Source: Heliocidaris tuberculata
Taxonomy: Eukaryota; Echinodermata; Echinoidea; Camarodonta; Echinometridae
NCBI GenBank assembly: GCA_025618425.1
Contig: CM046849.1
Location: forward strand, 32,972,336 to 33,036,335
Length of the DNA stretch: 64,000 nucleotides
Direction: 5' to 3'
Shown piece after piece: positions 1 through 11,453 of this stretch. The notes under the pieces are model-generated. The model saw only the letters and a program-made list of their open reading frames with translations. It made no database searches and was not told the origin of the DNA. The position numbers were made by a program, and so were the translations under genes. Every line of letters begins with the position of its first letter. The first letter of the stretch is position 1.

Positions 1-716
1 TATTAAAATGTTTATCTCTAACCACACCTTAATCCTTTAGATTAATGTTTAAAAATTCCCATCAAATCTTTAGAAAGAAAGTATACTGGTAATTTACAGG
101 TACCGCATTGATCTTTCACTTCTTGAAGGGCAATGGCTTTGGTAAATGCCTATATGAAAAGTGTAAGACAATGCTGATCAATGCCATCATATTTCCCTTT
201 TCAAGAGAGAAAAAAAAATCATCGGCTGATTACGAGCGATCTTGAATATATACTGGTCACAAGTAAACTGGTGGGGGGGGGGGGGGGCTTGGGGGCTGCA
301 CAGATTCCAAGCGAATGAATCGAGCAAAATAATGTTGTTGATATTTTATTGAAGTGAAAATAAACCACCTTGTTGACCAATGTTAGGTGACGGTTGCCCA
401 ATACTGGTGGTATCAAAATTTTCTGGAATAGGGACAGCCCTCTCAACCCCGCCTCATGTTGATCACTACCGTAGCCTGAATTGATGAATAGGGTGGGGGC
501 ACCTGGGTAGGGGTTAGGGGTAGGGTTAAGGTCTTGACCCCTAAATTCCGTGGATGAACCTTTTTTTAATGCGCGTGAATAGGGGACATGGCCCCCTTGT
601 GCCCCCTGGCTACGCCTATGAATTCTTGATGATTATTGGTCATGTTGGGAGAATGTGTAATTGTGGTGTGACCCAAGTGGTTCAAACTTTACTTCTTTCC
701 TATTTTTTGTTTGCAG
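1..716. other. Intron or upstream flank of the first sulfotransferase-like gene
   Basis: No coding exon is visible here. The stretch holds a long G run at about 271-287. It also holds a G-rich segment at about 480-620 that ends in a sequence resembling MITE ends found elsewhere in this window (CCCCCTGGCTACGCC). The polypyrimidine tract and TTTGCAG acceptor of the following exon lie at its right end. Earlier exons of that gene are not in the window. Confidence 0.5.
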
Positions 717-1368
717 TTATGCAAAGACCGCCAGCCTGTTGGAGCAGTCAGCTAATCCTCATGTCTTGGTGAAAGATATGTCATTTTCTCTTTCTCCAGG
801 ACAATACAAGTTTATCCCGAAAGGCTTCAAACATATCTTTCTAATTCGTCATCCTCTCAGAGTATTTAACTCGCTTCGAAAATCAGTATATGATCAAATG
901 TCCGCTCTGGGTATGTTAACAGGTGAAGCCGCAGTCGAAGAAACATTCGACATTGGGCGTGACTACCCATACGCAAATTCAGGAACATTGGTGCATAAAG
1001 ATGTTTATGACATGTGGAAACATGTGCAAGAAAATTTGGGTGCAGAATCAATTGTGATCGACGCCGATGATCTTTTGACGAAACCAGCCGAAATGGTGCC
1101 GAAGATCTGCCGAGCGGCGGGGCTGCCATACGACGAGTCGCTCTTGAAGTGGGATGGGTCTCCCGAAGTGACGAAGAATTGGATGGTTCCTGCAGACGAC
1201 ATCGTGCAGAGAATGGTACACTTCTACGAAACTGCTGTCAGGAGCAGCGAATTCCTACCTGCAAGCAATATGCCATCACGTGACGAGGTTAGCAATGACG
1301 TCATCAGATGTACCGATCAGGTTATGAAATATTATGACGAAATGTATGAAGTTAGGATCAAGGCCTAA
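717..1368 (+). CDS. Sulfotransferase-like P-loop protein, last exon only
   Basis: This is the terminal coding exon of a sulfotransferase-family protein. The exon starts after a good acceptor (TTTGCAG at 710-716) in phase 2: a missing upstream TC plus its first T makes Ser. It runs 217 codons to TAA at 1366-1368. The visible motif FLIRHPLRVFNSLRKS is the type of segment that contacts the 3'-phosphate of PAPS in sulfotransferases. The upstream exon with the 5'-phosphosulfate loop is outside the window. The paralogue at 11454-13695 has that exon with the loop (CVPRSVSTAL), the same splice phase and the same C-terminus (MKYYDEMYEVR). Methionines upstream of 717 in this frame are intronic. An AATAAA lies 28 bases after the stop. 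Related proteins are often labelled branched-chain-aminotransferase-like from plant homologues; I see sulfotransferase character only. The substrate is unknown. Confidence 0.75.
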
Positions 1369-1395
1369 TCGGCATTCCAAGTCATTTTGAAAAAA

Positions 1396-1401
1396 AATAA
1401 A
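1396..1401 (+). promoter_or_regulatory. Candidate polyadenylation signal AATAAA
   Basis: AATAAA lies inside an A-rich stretch 28 bases downstream of the stop codon at 1366-1368. The A-rich setting makes a chance match possible. Confidence 0.35.
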
Positions 1402-1635
1402 AAAACACCCAAAAAACAAAAACGGAAAGCCTTTGGGACGTATATTTTGAATCTTCAAATCCATCCATCTCCACAGTAATCTTTTTGTGGTTCCATATCT
1501 GGAATCATTCATTAAAACTAATTCGACAAGTGGAATCTTTTCACTATATCTGCCGCATAATGACTGACCCACAATGCTGTCTCAGTATTATGATTGTACA
1601 GGCCTATTGTAATCTTCTTTCTTAATTCTGATATA

Positions 1636-1790
1636 CCCAACCGCGTAGCTAGGATTTGATTTTAGGGAGGGGGCGGCTGTGAGCACGCGAAGCGTGCTGC
1701 CATAGCGTGCTCCTTAAGGGGGTGGGTGCAGGGAGAGGGCGGCGGGGGGGGGGGGGGGGGTTCCGCTCAGACGTTAGAGCAAACTTTGAG
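1636..1790. repeat. MITE end with short hairpin and long G run
   Basis: The sequence starts like other element ends in this window (CGCGTAGCTAGGATTT). It then has a perfect short hairpin at 1683-1697 (GCACGC-GAA-GCGTGC) and a G run at about 1743-1760. I could not find the matching right end or a target-site duplication. Confidence 0.4.
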
Positions 1791-4146
1791 AGAAATATAA
1801 AGGCTCGTAGCACCATTTTTAGGTAGAAAGTTAGTGGACGCCCTTACTGCTTTTCAATTATTTGGACCAATAACTCCTTGCCTAAATGTGACTGAGTAAA
1901 ATGTTTCACTCGGTATTTTCATAGCAGGGAGAGCAATTACAGAAAGAAGTTCAAGTTCGACCACAGGGAAATCAGATCACAAAGGGAGGACACGAATATT
2001 GTTAATTAACGTCGACAAAAAAAATGAGTTTATTATATCAACTTCGACAAGTCGTTGCTTGACAAACAAAGTATAAATGATGCCTAGAACAGTATATGAC
2101 CAAAGTTACAGCTTCTCGTGAAGATACAGCTTGGAATTATCTAAACTTAATTAAAGATCGGAACAAAATCAACTCAAAGTTAAAACTTAAGATAAACCAA
2201 CACAGCACTGTAAGGGAAGATGGGATGAACTCATGAGGGGGTATCTGTGCATTTAAGAGAAAGAAATACATGTATCACAAAATAAAAGTTATATGTACAA
2301 AAGCAAGGGGCGTTACTCCATTAACAGCTAAATTACTTTGTATCAGGCCCTTCAATTATTATTCCCTTTTGATTATCATCATTATGGTTATTATAAATGA
2401 ATATTTTCTTAATCCATCTGAATTTGATGTAAAATCTTATGATAGCAATGATAGAGTACAAATGCGAATAATAATTTATCAGTTTACTGCGTGTCAGAAG
2501 TACCAAGAACACTACACAAAATAAATATATAAAAGATAACAAGATTTAAGAACTATATACAAAAGAGTGACATTCACCTCTGAAGACCAATGTAACAGAT
2601 AGGATAATCGGGGACTTCACCAGGCTACACAGGAACCATCACTCATACCTAGAGATATACAACATTAAAAATAAAAACTGTGTAATCCTATATACAACTA
2701 CCTTTATATACAATCAGATTAAATGTCAAGTGCGAACGCATCCCAATACTCTTCTGAGGATAAAATAACTGCTGCTACATTGTATTACAATGTATAAACT
2801 CGATTAGCACAGGAGGCATTACCAATGTGAATAGACCCCAAGTCCAGCTAAAACAATAAGCTGCCATCCCCTGTCCCCAGTAAAGTCAACAACATGTAGG
2901 CTGACCATTCCACACATACTCTAGTCTACGTATTCAGACACTGACAACCCTACTTGCCCACATGGTTTACACATATAAAGTATATATACTAAGCTCTGTA
3001 TATAGCAACAAATAATGAACATGGCAATAAAAGAAATACTGAAAGCATCAGTACTCATATATATACACATACATTCATTCCTTAGAACATGTAATAAATG
3101 CAAACAAAAGTATACTAGAATATCCACTCGGACAAAGTCACGCTCTCATTATCATGATTATGAATAGATTGCCTAAGAATCATCTCTTGCCTCATCTGAT
3201 AGTACAAATAAGTTAACCCCACTGAGGTAAAACTTGTAATTATCTTTCAGACCATAATATCCATGACATAATAACAAAATCATTCTCCTTACTCTCATGC
3301 AAGATATTGTCAACATACTCAGTAGCACCTACATGTATAGGCTATAAGGTACTGTATTAATTGCATGTATTAAGAGACAGCCTTGGCAGACATGATAATA
3401 ACAAAACTTATAGGAAAATAGAAACATAATAATAGCAAAACTTATGAATGTACAATCAATAACTTATACATACGTTTCACAGGAATACAGCTATACTGGT
3501 CCAGTTGACTCAACAAAGAAATTGTCTTGCTTGCACCAACATTATATACAGTGTTCTCCTGATGGGAGCAAGTGGTGAAGTGGTCTCATGCACCCTTCCC
3601 CCCCCCCCCCCTAATGCTGGGAACCTGGTCCTTATCTATACCTTAGGGATTAGGCTTATTTGGTCAGGCCACTTTCCTATAAACAACACATTCCTGGAAG
3701 TGCACTGATCTGACTGTGTGAATTGTTTACATGTAAAATACAGCAAATGGTCACTTGATTCCTAGTCTGGACAAAATATAGCAAATCAGATAAAATAATA
3801 TTGTCACTGCAGTGAAAATACAACTGTATGCAAAGGTAATAAAGAAAATGACAAAGAAAGAGCTGTAGGATGTACAAGGAGCATGAATAATAATCAAAGA
3901 TATTATGAAACTGTAACATCAACATTAAATATTAAAATACAACCTCAGTGCTACATATCCCCTGACATAAACACTGCTTATTCCTGCATAAGTGTATAGT
4001 AGGTGCTTTGATACAAAAGTGTGTCATTTATTAGCTTTGACGTCTACCACTGAGTCCCCAAATTTAAAGAAGATATAATAATATATTCAGTGTTGTCATG
4101 GTTGTCCGTCCTAATAAATAATTATTGTCATAATGTTGACGATTAC
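1791..4146. other. Intergenic, no gene seen
   Basis: AT-rich sequence with no exon-like reading frame. The open frames here are short, of atypical composition and lack splice signals. A C run lies at about 3599-3612. Confidence 0.5.
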
Positions 4147-4154
4147 GGCAGTCT

Positions 4155-4295
4155 CAGGGGCGTCGATACTGCGGGGGGGGGGGGGGGGCAACTGCCCCAT
4201 CCACCCAAAACCCCAAAAGGAGAAATAATTGGGGGCAAACATGTCGTTTTGTCTTCATTGCACCCACCCTATCCGAAAAACGGATCGACGCCCTG
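4155..4295. mobile_element. hAT-type MITE, 141 bp
   Basis: The left end CAGGGGCGTCGAT is answered at the right end by ATCGACGCCCTG. The flanking 8-base repeats are GGCAGTCT (4147-4154) and GGCAGTGT (4296-4303), with one mismatch. An 8-base target duplication with CAG...CTG ends is typical of the hAT superfamily. The interior has a G run of about 14 and no coding capacity. Confidence 0.7.
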
Positions 4296-4453
4296 GGCAG
4301 TGTTACTTAAATCTGTCCAAACCTGTAAGCACCAATATTATCTCTTTTTTTTTGTTCACATTGGATTTGTGATATAGTATCCCGAATTCAAAGTTTTTAA
4401 ACAAACAAAATGGTAAAATCATCTTCTAAACAGAATTGTCAACTCTAAATTAC

Positions 4454-4720
4454 TTAGCAGCAAGCTAAACAGCGCACTTCGTCTCTCTCTTCGTAACGCT
4501 TCTCGTCCAGAGAAGACTCGTTTCTGAGATACAAGTCCTCACAGCCGTACCTGGAAGTACGGAATTTCTCAATGAATGGATCAGGACCGTGGTACAGACT
4601 CTCTTGTGGTAGGGCCTTAATTTCTTGGAAGCGGGTTTTTTGTTTGTTGATATGTACACAAATACCATGACAATTTTTGCCAAAATTCTCCCTCGATTGC
4701 GTTTTTGAAAGTGCTTCCAT
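4454..4720 (-). CDS. Unrecognised 88-residue reading frame
   Basis: I do not recognise this. The downstream two thirds reads as a plausible, charged, soluble peptide (for example LPQESLYHGPDPFIEKFR and ending EVRCLACC), unlike the low-complexity frames around it. It ends with two cysteines and a stop at 4454-4456. No convincing splice acceptor with a pyrimidine tract precedes the plausible part. It could be a terminal exon, a retroposed fragment or chance. The sequence next to it on the right is a retrotransposon relic on the other strand. Confidence 0.25.
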   Translation of the reverse strand: MEALSKTQSRENFGKNCHGICVHINKQKTRFQEIKALPQESLYHGPDPFIEKFRTSRYGCEDLYLRNESSLDEKRYEERDEVRCLACC

Positions 4721-4811
4721 ATCAGTTATTGTTCAGAATGGATTACTTAACACATGTGCTAAATTTGGTGCTTTTAGACAAAAGTGCACAATTTTTCAGC
4801 TATGCCGCCGT

Positions 4812-5133
4812 ACTATTAAGAATTCCACAGTATTCCCTCTACTTAAAGGCTCTAGGTTAGATCCAGAAGAGTTGAAGAATTATCGACCAGTTGGTAATCT
4901 TTCATTTCTTGGAAAGACTATCGAAAGAGCTGCAGTACTTCAGATACAACATTATCCGTCAGATAATGATCTACTATTAAGAATTCCACAGTATTCCCTC
5001 TACTTAAAGGCTCTAGGTTAGATCCAGAAGAGTTGAAGAATTATCGACCAGTTGGTAATCTTTCATTTCTTGGAAAGACTATCGAAAGAGCTGCAGTACT
5101 TCAGATACAACATTATCCGTCAGATAATGATCT
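4812..5133. repeat. Tandem duplication, 2 x 161 bp, inside a LINE relic
   Basis: Positions 4812-4972 and 4973-5133 carry what reads as the same 161 bases twice, beginning ACTATTAAGAATTCC and ending GATAATGATCT. I saw no differences on reading, which suggests a recent duplication or an assembly artefact. It duplicates a piece of reverse-transcriptase coding sequence. Confidence 0.85.
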
Positions 5134-5390
5134 GCAGTCTCCAATGCAGTCTGCATAATTATACAGACCATTCAACAGCTGTGAAACGGCGTTGTTAAAA
5201 GTATCCAATGATTATTCATTCCTCTTTCGACAAAGGTTATGAAACCATACTTGTACTGCTCGATTTTTCTTCGGCCTTCGATACTATCAGACACTACGTT
5301 TTGTTACAAAGGTTGGAACTTAGGTTTGGCATGACAGGTCTTGCTTACAGTTGGTTTGAATCATATACCTGAGGCGCAGAGTTTATGTAG
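4830..5390 (+). pseudogene. Degraded non-LTR retrotransposon reverse transcriptase (CR1/L2-like)
   Basis: Conceptual translation across frames gives familiar reverse-transcriptase landmarks in order. These are LDPEELKNYRPVGNLSFLGK (4858-4917, repeated at 5019-5078), then YRPFNSCETALLKVSND, then the palm motif VLLDFSSAFDTIRH, then LRRRVYVD. The palm motif contains the first catalytic aspartate region, F-D-T. Frameshifts at about 5235-5245 and near 5370, plus stops, break the frame. Order and wording match the CR1/L2 group of LINEs. Only part of the polymerase is present, with no endonuclease seen. Confidence 0.75.
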
Positions 5391-5559
5391 ACTATTTGAT
5401 ATTGCCAGTAAAACTAATTTTTTTGAAAACCAAAAACATACTTATAATCTAGTAAATAAATTCGGAAGCACGGGGTACATTTTTCGTTTGTTTTCTTCAG
5501 TCTGCTAATTGATGCGACTTTAGACCTTTTTCATGAAAGATATGAGAAAAGGTGTATGA

Positions 5560-5585
5560 GAGAGAATTAGAGGAGAGGGCGGATA

Positions 5586-5636
<51 letters not shown>

Positions 5637-5795
5637 GATAAAGAGGTGATAAAAAGATCGATAAGAGAAAGGGATAGAGGGGAAAAATAAATAGAAAGAA
5701 GAAGAAGGACAGGGGATAAGGAAGAGAGAGAAAGGAGAGAGAGGAAGAAAGAAAAGAAGAAGCGAGAGAGAGAGAGGGTGAGGGATGTTGAAGAA

Positions 5796-5831
<36 letters not shown>

Positions 5832-5850
5832 GTGGAAGGGTGGGGAGGGG
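5560..5850. repeat. GA-rich simple repeat
   Basis: Long (GA)n runs at about 5589-5632 and 5770-5830 with purine-rich sequence between. Open frames rich in Ser and Leu on the minus strand are composition artefacts. Confidence 0.9.
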
Positions 5851-5945
5851 GAAATACTGTCAGGAGCAAAATCTTTAGATTCTAAAGCCAGTAATTCTTA
5901 GAATACTTACATGCCATGGTGCATTGAAGCATAATATATACATAT

Positions 5946-6070
5946 ATGATTTCAAGAAAAGTTGATAATGAGCAGCGTTCGTGCATGGTGATAAAAAATT
6001 ATGGCGAAATGAAAGAGACCGATTATAGTGACAGAGCGGGGACTGGATTGTATAGTATTTCAAGTTATTT
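5946..6070. repeat. Interspersed repeat, related copy near 19095-19200
   Basis: The segment around TATGGCGAAATG...AAGAGACCGA...GACAGAG is shared with 19095-19200. Both copies lie next to GA-rich simple repeat, so a composite repeat family is likely. Confidence 0.5.
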
Positions 6071-6249
6071 CATGTCCATTTGTCATTTCGACTTAAATGA
6101 AAATATACCAAGGAGTTATCACATAACTCCTTGCATATACCAAAACACCAAAAATTCCGCCAACCGGAATTTTAAAAATTAAAACAACTCAATTCTCTCA
6201 CCTCGCGCTCCCCAACACTCGGTCTTCTTTCCTCTGTTCTTCTTTTCAG

Positions 6250-6253
6250 CGCA

Positions 6254-6303
<50 letters not shown>

Positions 6304-6510
6304 TTTCTATCCCAGTCTATTAATTCCCTCTTTCCTTTCTCTCTCTCTCTCTCTCTCTTTCTATCCCAGTCTATTAATTCCCTCTTTCCTTTCTCTCTCT
6401 CTCTCTCTCTCTATTTCTATCCCAGTCTATTAATTCCCTCTTTCCTTTCTCTCTCTCTCTCTCTCTCTTTCTATCCCAGTCTATTAATTCCCTCTTTCCT
6501 TCTCTTCTCT
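6250..6510. repeat. CT repeat with 54-56 bp minisatellite, four copies
   Basis: The motif CTATCCCAGTCTATTAATTC starts at 6307, 6361, 6417 and 6471, giving periods of 54, 56 and 54. Each unit combines this unique piece with a (CT)n run, so the array grew by duplication of a composite unit. Confidence 0.85.
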
Positions 6511-6827
6511 TCTCTCTAATCCTTGTCTCACCCTGCATGATATTTTGATCTGAACATCGCCATTCACCAAAAAGAATTAAACATTGATTATAATTACTTT
6601 TATTATTTTTTTCCATCAGCAAATATCTACAAATAATATGATCGAAATCATTATATACACGCTAGGTAGTATAGCATTTATTCAAAAGCATTATGAAATA
6701 ATTTGAAATTCACTGATAAAGTTAAAGTGTGAAATACAAAAATCTTAAGTACGGTATAGCAAACTTAACCAAAAAGAGTTATAAGCAAATGGTAGGAAAA
6801 CTTTTAACTTATGTAATATTTTGATCT

Positions 6828-6986
6828 GGGCCCCGTTGCATAAAACTTACCATTAATGGTAACTCTGCTATCAGTGGTAACTACCATGGTAACATCACTC
6901 AACAGCCAATCAAAATCAAGGTTTCCATGGGAGTTACCATTGATGGCAAAGTTACCGTTAACGGTAAGTTTTATGCAACGGGGCCC
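6828..6986. mobile_element. Fold-back MITE, GGGCCCCGTTGCATAAAAC ends
   Basis: The left end GGGCCCCGTTGCATAAAAC is mirrored by GTTTTATGCAACGGGGCCC on the right. The interior also contains self-complementary TTACCATTAATGGTAA-like pieces. Three cousins with GTTTCATAAAACTT ends lie at 37014-37159, 46015-46162 and 57245-57391. No coding capacity. The superfamily is not clear because I could not define a target-site duplication. Confidence 0.75.
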
Positions 6987-6989
6987 CGA

Positions 6990-7536
6990 TATGTTTTTTA
7001 AAATATAATTGAAATGATTTCATATGATTTGATTTCATCTATATCAAGTATAGTCCATCTGAATCAGAAGAAATGGAATTCACAAAGACATAAATATATA
7101 GCTTGACAGGATTTGATAAACTTAATTTCTATACGAGACCTTCTATGGCCTTCCTTGTTTTTCGATTTACATCAACAAAGTCTTAACGTAAAGATCAAAC
7201 AAAATTAGTCATCCTTTTGTCAAGTTGAATTAATTGTTTTCCATCGGAGGATCAACTGTAATTAGTACGAATCTTCATCAAAATTACTAAAAAATATTAT
7301 ATTTCAATAATTGTTAAGAATAAAGCACTGCCTTTAGTACCAAGACTGCTTTTTTTATAAATCAGGACATGGCAAATCTATAAAAATTTATTTGGTTATT
7401 TGGTGCATCATACGTTACCAATAATTGTCCCAAAATAATAAATATCTATAGTACCGAATGTTTTTACTTAATATTTAGCATGTTTGGTCTGATCCAAATC
7501 ATAGTAAATGTGTACTCTCTCTAAAAATAAGAGAAA

Positions 7537-7586
<50 letters not shown>

Positions 7587-8529
7587 ATTTTCACTCTATT
7601 TTTCACTACCCTATGGGAGTCACATCTGTGAACACTTTTTCCGGAGTGAATATCGATTTATTTTTAAGTGCCCTCTAGAAATAAAAGAGCGAATTTTCAC
7701 TTTACTTTCACTATATTTAAATTCTCCCGGGAGATTCACGCACGTCACTGATCACTCTATTTTTAAAAAAAAAATACATGTAGTATATCTATCTCAACGT
7801 AATACTTATATGGACAAAATACATTGGACTTCCCCTCATGTTTATTAACACAAAGTGCAATACGATTATTCTTTTCTAGGGGAAACATATTTAGACATAT
7901 TATTTTATGGATATGAGAGTGTTTCATATCATTTTTTCTTAGAAGCACAATTTACTTCATTATTTTATTTACTGTACAAGAAGTGTACCACATAATGATG
8001 CAGATTCAACCCCCCCCCCCCCCCCTCCTCAAGGGAGGGAGCTAGGAGGAGTTAACCAGGGCGCGTTGAAAGAGAAAGTTGTGACACGCACATAATAAGC
8101 TATCGTACGCGGTCTTTGTTTAAAACATGGCGGATCACGTACATTCTATATGGGAGGGAACTATTTGAAGCTCCATGAAATGACTGACCAATCAGAAGCG
8201 ACCTCCAGTGTCACGACTCTCTGTATGTATAGCTCTGGAGTTAACAGTCTCTGATAATCCAGGCTGCATGTGTGTATCCGCCTTGGAGAGGTGGATTGAC
8301 ATTTCTTGGCAATAATCAGTGAAATTATTTCATCCATTAAAGATAGATGAAAAACAAAACAAAACAAACAAACAAACAAACAAACAAACACACTAGCAAT
8401 TTAATTATTGCCAATTTGTTTTTGATTATTACACCTTCAAAAATTCATATCTTTGCACAAACCTTTACTCATCTTTTTCTCTCATTTTTCTGCTTTTAAT
8501 CAACTTAATACCAGGCTGGACTTCGCATT
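6990..8529. other. Intergenic, no gene seen
   Basis: AT-rich. It holds a (GA)n run at about 7540-7581, a C run at about 8010-8025 and a (CAAA)n run at about 8350-8390. No exon-like frame was found. Confidence 0.5.
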
Positions 8530-8680
8530 TGAAGGGTTGGGAGAGTGACAACATTTTCAAAATGGCAAATTAACACTAATAACTTGCTGGATCAAACCTT
8601 TATTATATACTGTTGGATCCAGCTTGTTAAAAGTGTAAATCTACAACTTTGTTAATGTTGTCACTCCTCCAACCCTTTCA
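8530..8680. mobile_element. Fold-back element, 151 bp
   Basis: TGAAGGGTTGG and GAGTGACAACATT on the left are mirrored by AATGTTGTCACTC and CCAACCCTTTCA on the right. The whole segment could fold as one long imperfect hairpin. It has no coding capacity. The superfamily was not assigned. Confidence 0.7.
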
Positions 8681-9640
8681 TTATGTTGATTCAACATTTT
8701 GATTTTTTAGAGTGTACGTCAACGATAAAACAAATAGATTAAAGCTCATAGACAGTCTCGGTAGCAAAAATCATACTGGCAAGAAACTTATCTGACATAT
8801 TCACATACTATTCTCCTTTTATCATAAGACACATGTACGAGATTATTTAATATTCCATTCACGATTTCGAACAAATTTTAGTGTAAATATCTGTAAGAAA
8901 CGCTTTTCACTGCCTCACGCTGAGACGATATCCACCCGAAGGTTCCCCACACAAGAAACCCAGCGCTTCGCACTATGTGTAGCGTATTCTATAACACACA
9001 GCAATCCTCATGTGAGTAATGTGTGTGGCCGTTGTTCGAATTTACATCCCCTCTTTTTTGGGCCAGGGATTTTTATTCTTTTCACCTCTAATTCGATAAA
9101 TATTTCACTTGAGGAGGAAAAAAACTTCACGGCATCTTAGTTATGTTAGTACCCTGCTATTAATTAAGTAAAATCAAAGAAATCTCATGAAAAGTTTTTG
9201 AGGGCTTCCCAAAACTATCTAATACCTTTAATTAAAAAAAAAACATTAAAGATCGTGACACCAGTATTATTCTTCTTATTGTTATAATATTTTTATCATT
9301 TTGCGAACAAAAGTACACAGAACGAAAGAATGATAGCGTCATAGAAGAATAGCCCTACCAGTCATTACTATAGAGCAAAGAGCATTTTTAAAATCCATGC
9401 ATGATATACATGCAACATATACTATCATAGGTGTACCAGGCCTTGGGGGGGGGGGGGGGGGGGTGTACAGCCCTTCCCGAGATTTAAAGTTGCGATATTC
9501 GGAGATCGGAGTTACTTTCTACAAGTAATATAGTATCAGTCTAATCTAGTAATATAATGATGATGACTGACCCCTTTTTAAAAAATCATATTAAAGTGTC
9601 AAAGTTTAGAAAGTATTTCGGGTAAGAAGCATCACCCCCC
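8681..9640. other. Intergenic, no gene seen
   Basis: AT-rich with a G run at about 9445-9463. No coding exon was recognised. Confidence 0.5.
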
Positions 9641-9822
9641 CCCCCCCCCCTTGCGAATATGTGCCCGTGGGCCTGTGATGACCAACATGCTGCATTGCCT
9701 TCGTCAATCCCCCTTTCCACAGGATGGAGACCTTCGGACAACCACTGGGCGACCACTGAAAAATTGGCAAGATCTCTCAGCAGTCGCCAACCCCCAACCC
9801 CAAACCCCCCCCCCCCCAAAAA

Positions 9823-9889
<67 letters not shown>

Positions 9890-9970
9890 AAATAAAAAAA
9901 TAAATAAAATAAAAATAAAAATAAAATAAAAAATAATAAAATATATAAATAAAAATAAAAAGTAAACAAA
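9641..9970. repeat. C run, small fold-back, A run and TA/A-rich microsatellite
   Basis: A C run lies at about 9637-9651. A short inverted repeat follows: GGGCGACCACTGAAAAATTGG against CAAGATCTCTCAGCAGTCGCC at about 9747-9787. Then come a C run, an A run of about 23 and (TA)n to about 9886, followed by AAATA-type A-rich sequence. Open frames here are low-complexity artefacts. Confidence 0.75.
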
Positions 9971-10014
9971 ATAAAACAAAATAAAATAAAAATAACAACA
10001 AAAACAAAGTTTTT

Positions 10015-10560
10015 TCTGTGGAAACGCTCTGGAGATCCTTGAGCACTCATTGAGGGACAAAGAAATTTTATTTTCAGCAAATTTCATGGAGATGAATAGA
10101 GACCTGTGAGTGACCTTGGTGATCGCTGGGCATTCGATGAGAGACCATTTAGAGTTCACTGAGCGCTCATTGCGCCATCAAAGATGCTCTCTGAGAGACC
10201 ATCTGAAATCCTGAGAGATGCAACAGCGACCAACGAACATGACGGAGATCATTGAATGACCAAGAGAGTTCACTGAAAAATCACTGGAAAAAAAAGCTTT
10301 GGGCGAAAAATTCATCAAAATTGTTGCTTTTGTTGAGAGATTGCCGAGAGATCATTGAAAGACCGATGAGACCGTTGAACGCTCGTATAGAGATCGCTGA
10401 GCATTCATTGAAAGATCGCTTCCCATGGAGACCTCTGGGAGACTGTTATGAACCAGTTCAAAACTTGATGAAGACCATGGAGACCATGGAGATCACTGAA
10501 AGATCATTGAGAAACCATGGAAGACCTTAGAGATCACGGTACGGAGAGCTCTCTAAGAGA
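10015..10560. repeat. Degenerate short-period repeat built on GAGATCATTGA-like words
   Basis: Variants of GAGATC(A/G)(C/T)TGA, GAGAGACCATTGA and ATTGAGAGACC recur every 10-20 bases across about 0.5 kb. The 92-codon frame at 10252-10530 (+) is a by-product of the repeat and shows no recognisable domain. It looks like a diverged low-complexity array. Confidence 0.6.
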
Positions 10561-11144
10561 TGTCACCAGAGCATAATAATGTCTTAGCAACCAAAATACG
10601 TATTAGATTACTGGATAATTTGGTTCCAAACTAATTACGACAGAAAAAATATGACCAAACAGTTTACTCGGACTGAATAAAGGTCCCCTGACTTATTATC
10701 TCCAAGCTAATGGCACTTCTTTGAGATCCTCCGCTTCCAGTCTTTTACATGTTCCGCTTTCTAGGAAATCCTGGGGGGGGGGGGGGCTTTTTCTCATGCC
10801 GGACCAACCCTGTGAAACTCCCTTCCTCAGTGTTTGAAGAACCCAAACTCTTTGACTTCCTTTAAAGCAACCCAAAATCTCATCTGTTTAAATGTGTGTT
10901 CTGAATGACAGACATTATTTCTTAAAACACTGTAATTATCATTCTCTTGTTATCTTTGTTTGTAACTTCTTTCGTTCGTTATGTCATGAAGCGCCTTGAT
11001 CATTTAATCAAAATGGAAAATGGCGCTATACAAATCTCATGTATCATTATTTATGATTATTATCATTCTTTGGCATCTCAAATACGTTTTCACGTAAGTT
11101 ATACTTTGGATGGGTTTTTTTTTTAATTACATAATCTTGACGAG
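10561..11144. other. Intergenic, no gene seen
   Basis: Contains a G run at about 10771-10786. From 10975 to 11045 there is wording common at retroposon 3' ends (GAAGCGCCTTGATCA...GGCGCTATACAAA), so a SINE or LINE tail is possible. Confidence 0.4.
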
Positions 11145-11437
11145 CAGTGGCGTACCCACGATTTCTTTAAAGGGGGTGTTTAAGATTATTCTTCATTTTC
11201 TCACAAGCAAAAAAAAAAAAAAAAAAAAAAAAATGGTTATCAACATTTTTGTGGTGTCTTTTTGGGGTTATAAAAACAAGCTTTTGTTTCATTTCTAAAC
11301 ACCTGAAACACAGCTAAAGGGGCCGGGTGTTTGAACACCTAAAGGGGGCTGCTTGAACACCAAAAAAAAAAAGAAAAAAAAGGGGGGTGTATACCTCAAA
11401 ACACACCCCCCCCCCCCATCCACTCGGTACGCCTATG
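11145..11437. mobile_element. hAT-type MITE, 293 bp, just downstream of the second sulfotransferase-like gene
   Basis: The left end CAGTGGCGTACC pairs with the right end GGTACGCCTATG. The flanks are TTGACGAG (11137-11144) and ATGACGAG (11438-11445), matching at seven of eight positions. The interior has a run of about 21 A and a C run. It ends 16 bases from the stop codon of the gene that runs the other way, so it may supply that gene's 3' UTR. Confidence 0.7.
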
Positions 11438-11453
11438 ATGACGAGTGTGTTAA

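Noticed and set aside
506..530. TTAGGGG/TAGGGTTAAGG sequence resembling telomere repeats
   Set aside because: Only two or three imperfect units inside a G-rich MITE-like stretch; no array.
661..716. Upstream methionine as start of the first sulfotransferase-like exon
   Set aside because: The acceptor at 710-716 and the identical phase in the paralogue show that this part is intron.
10252..10530. 92-codon open frame
   Set aside because: It follows the GAGATC-type cryptic repeat and has no domain or splice context.
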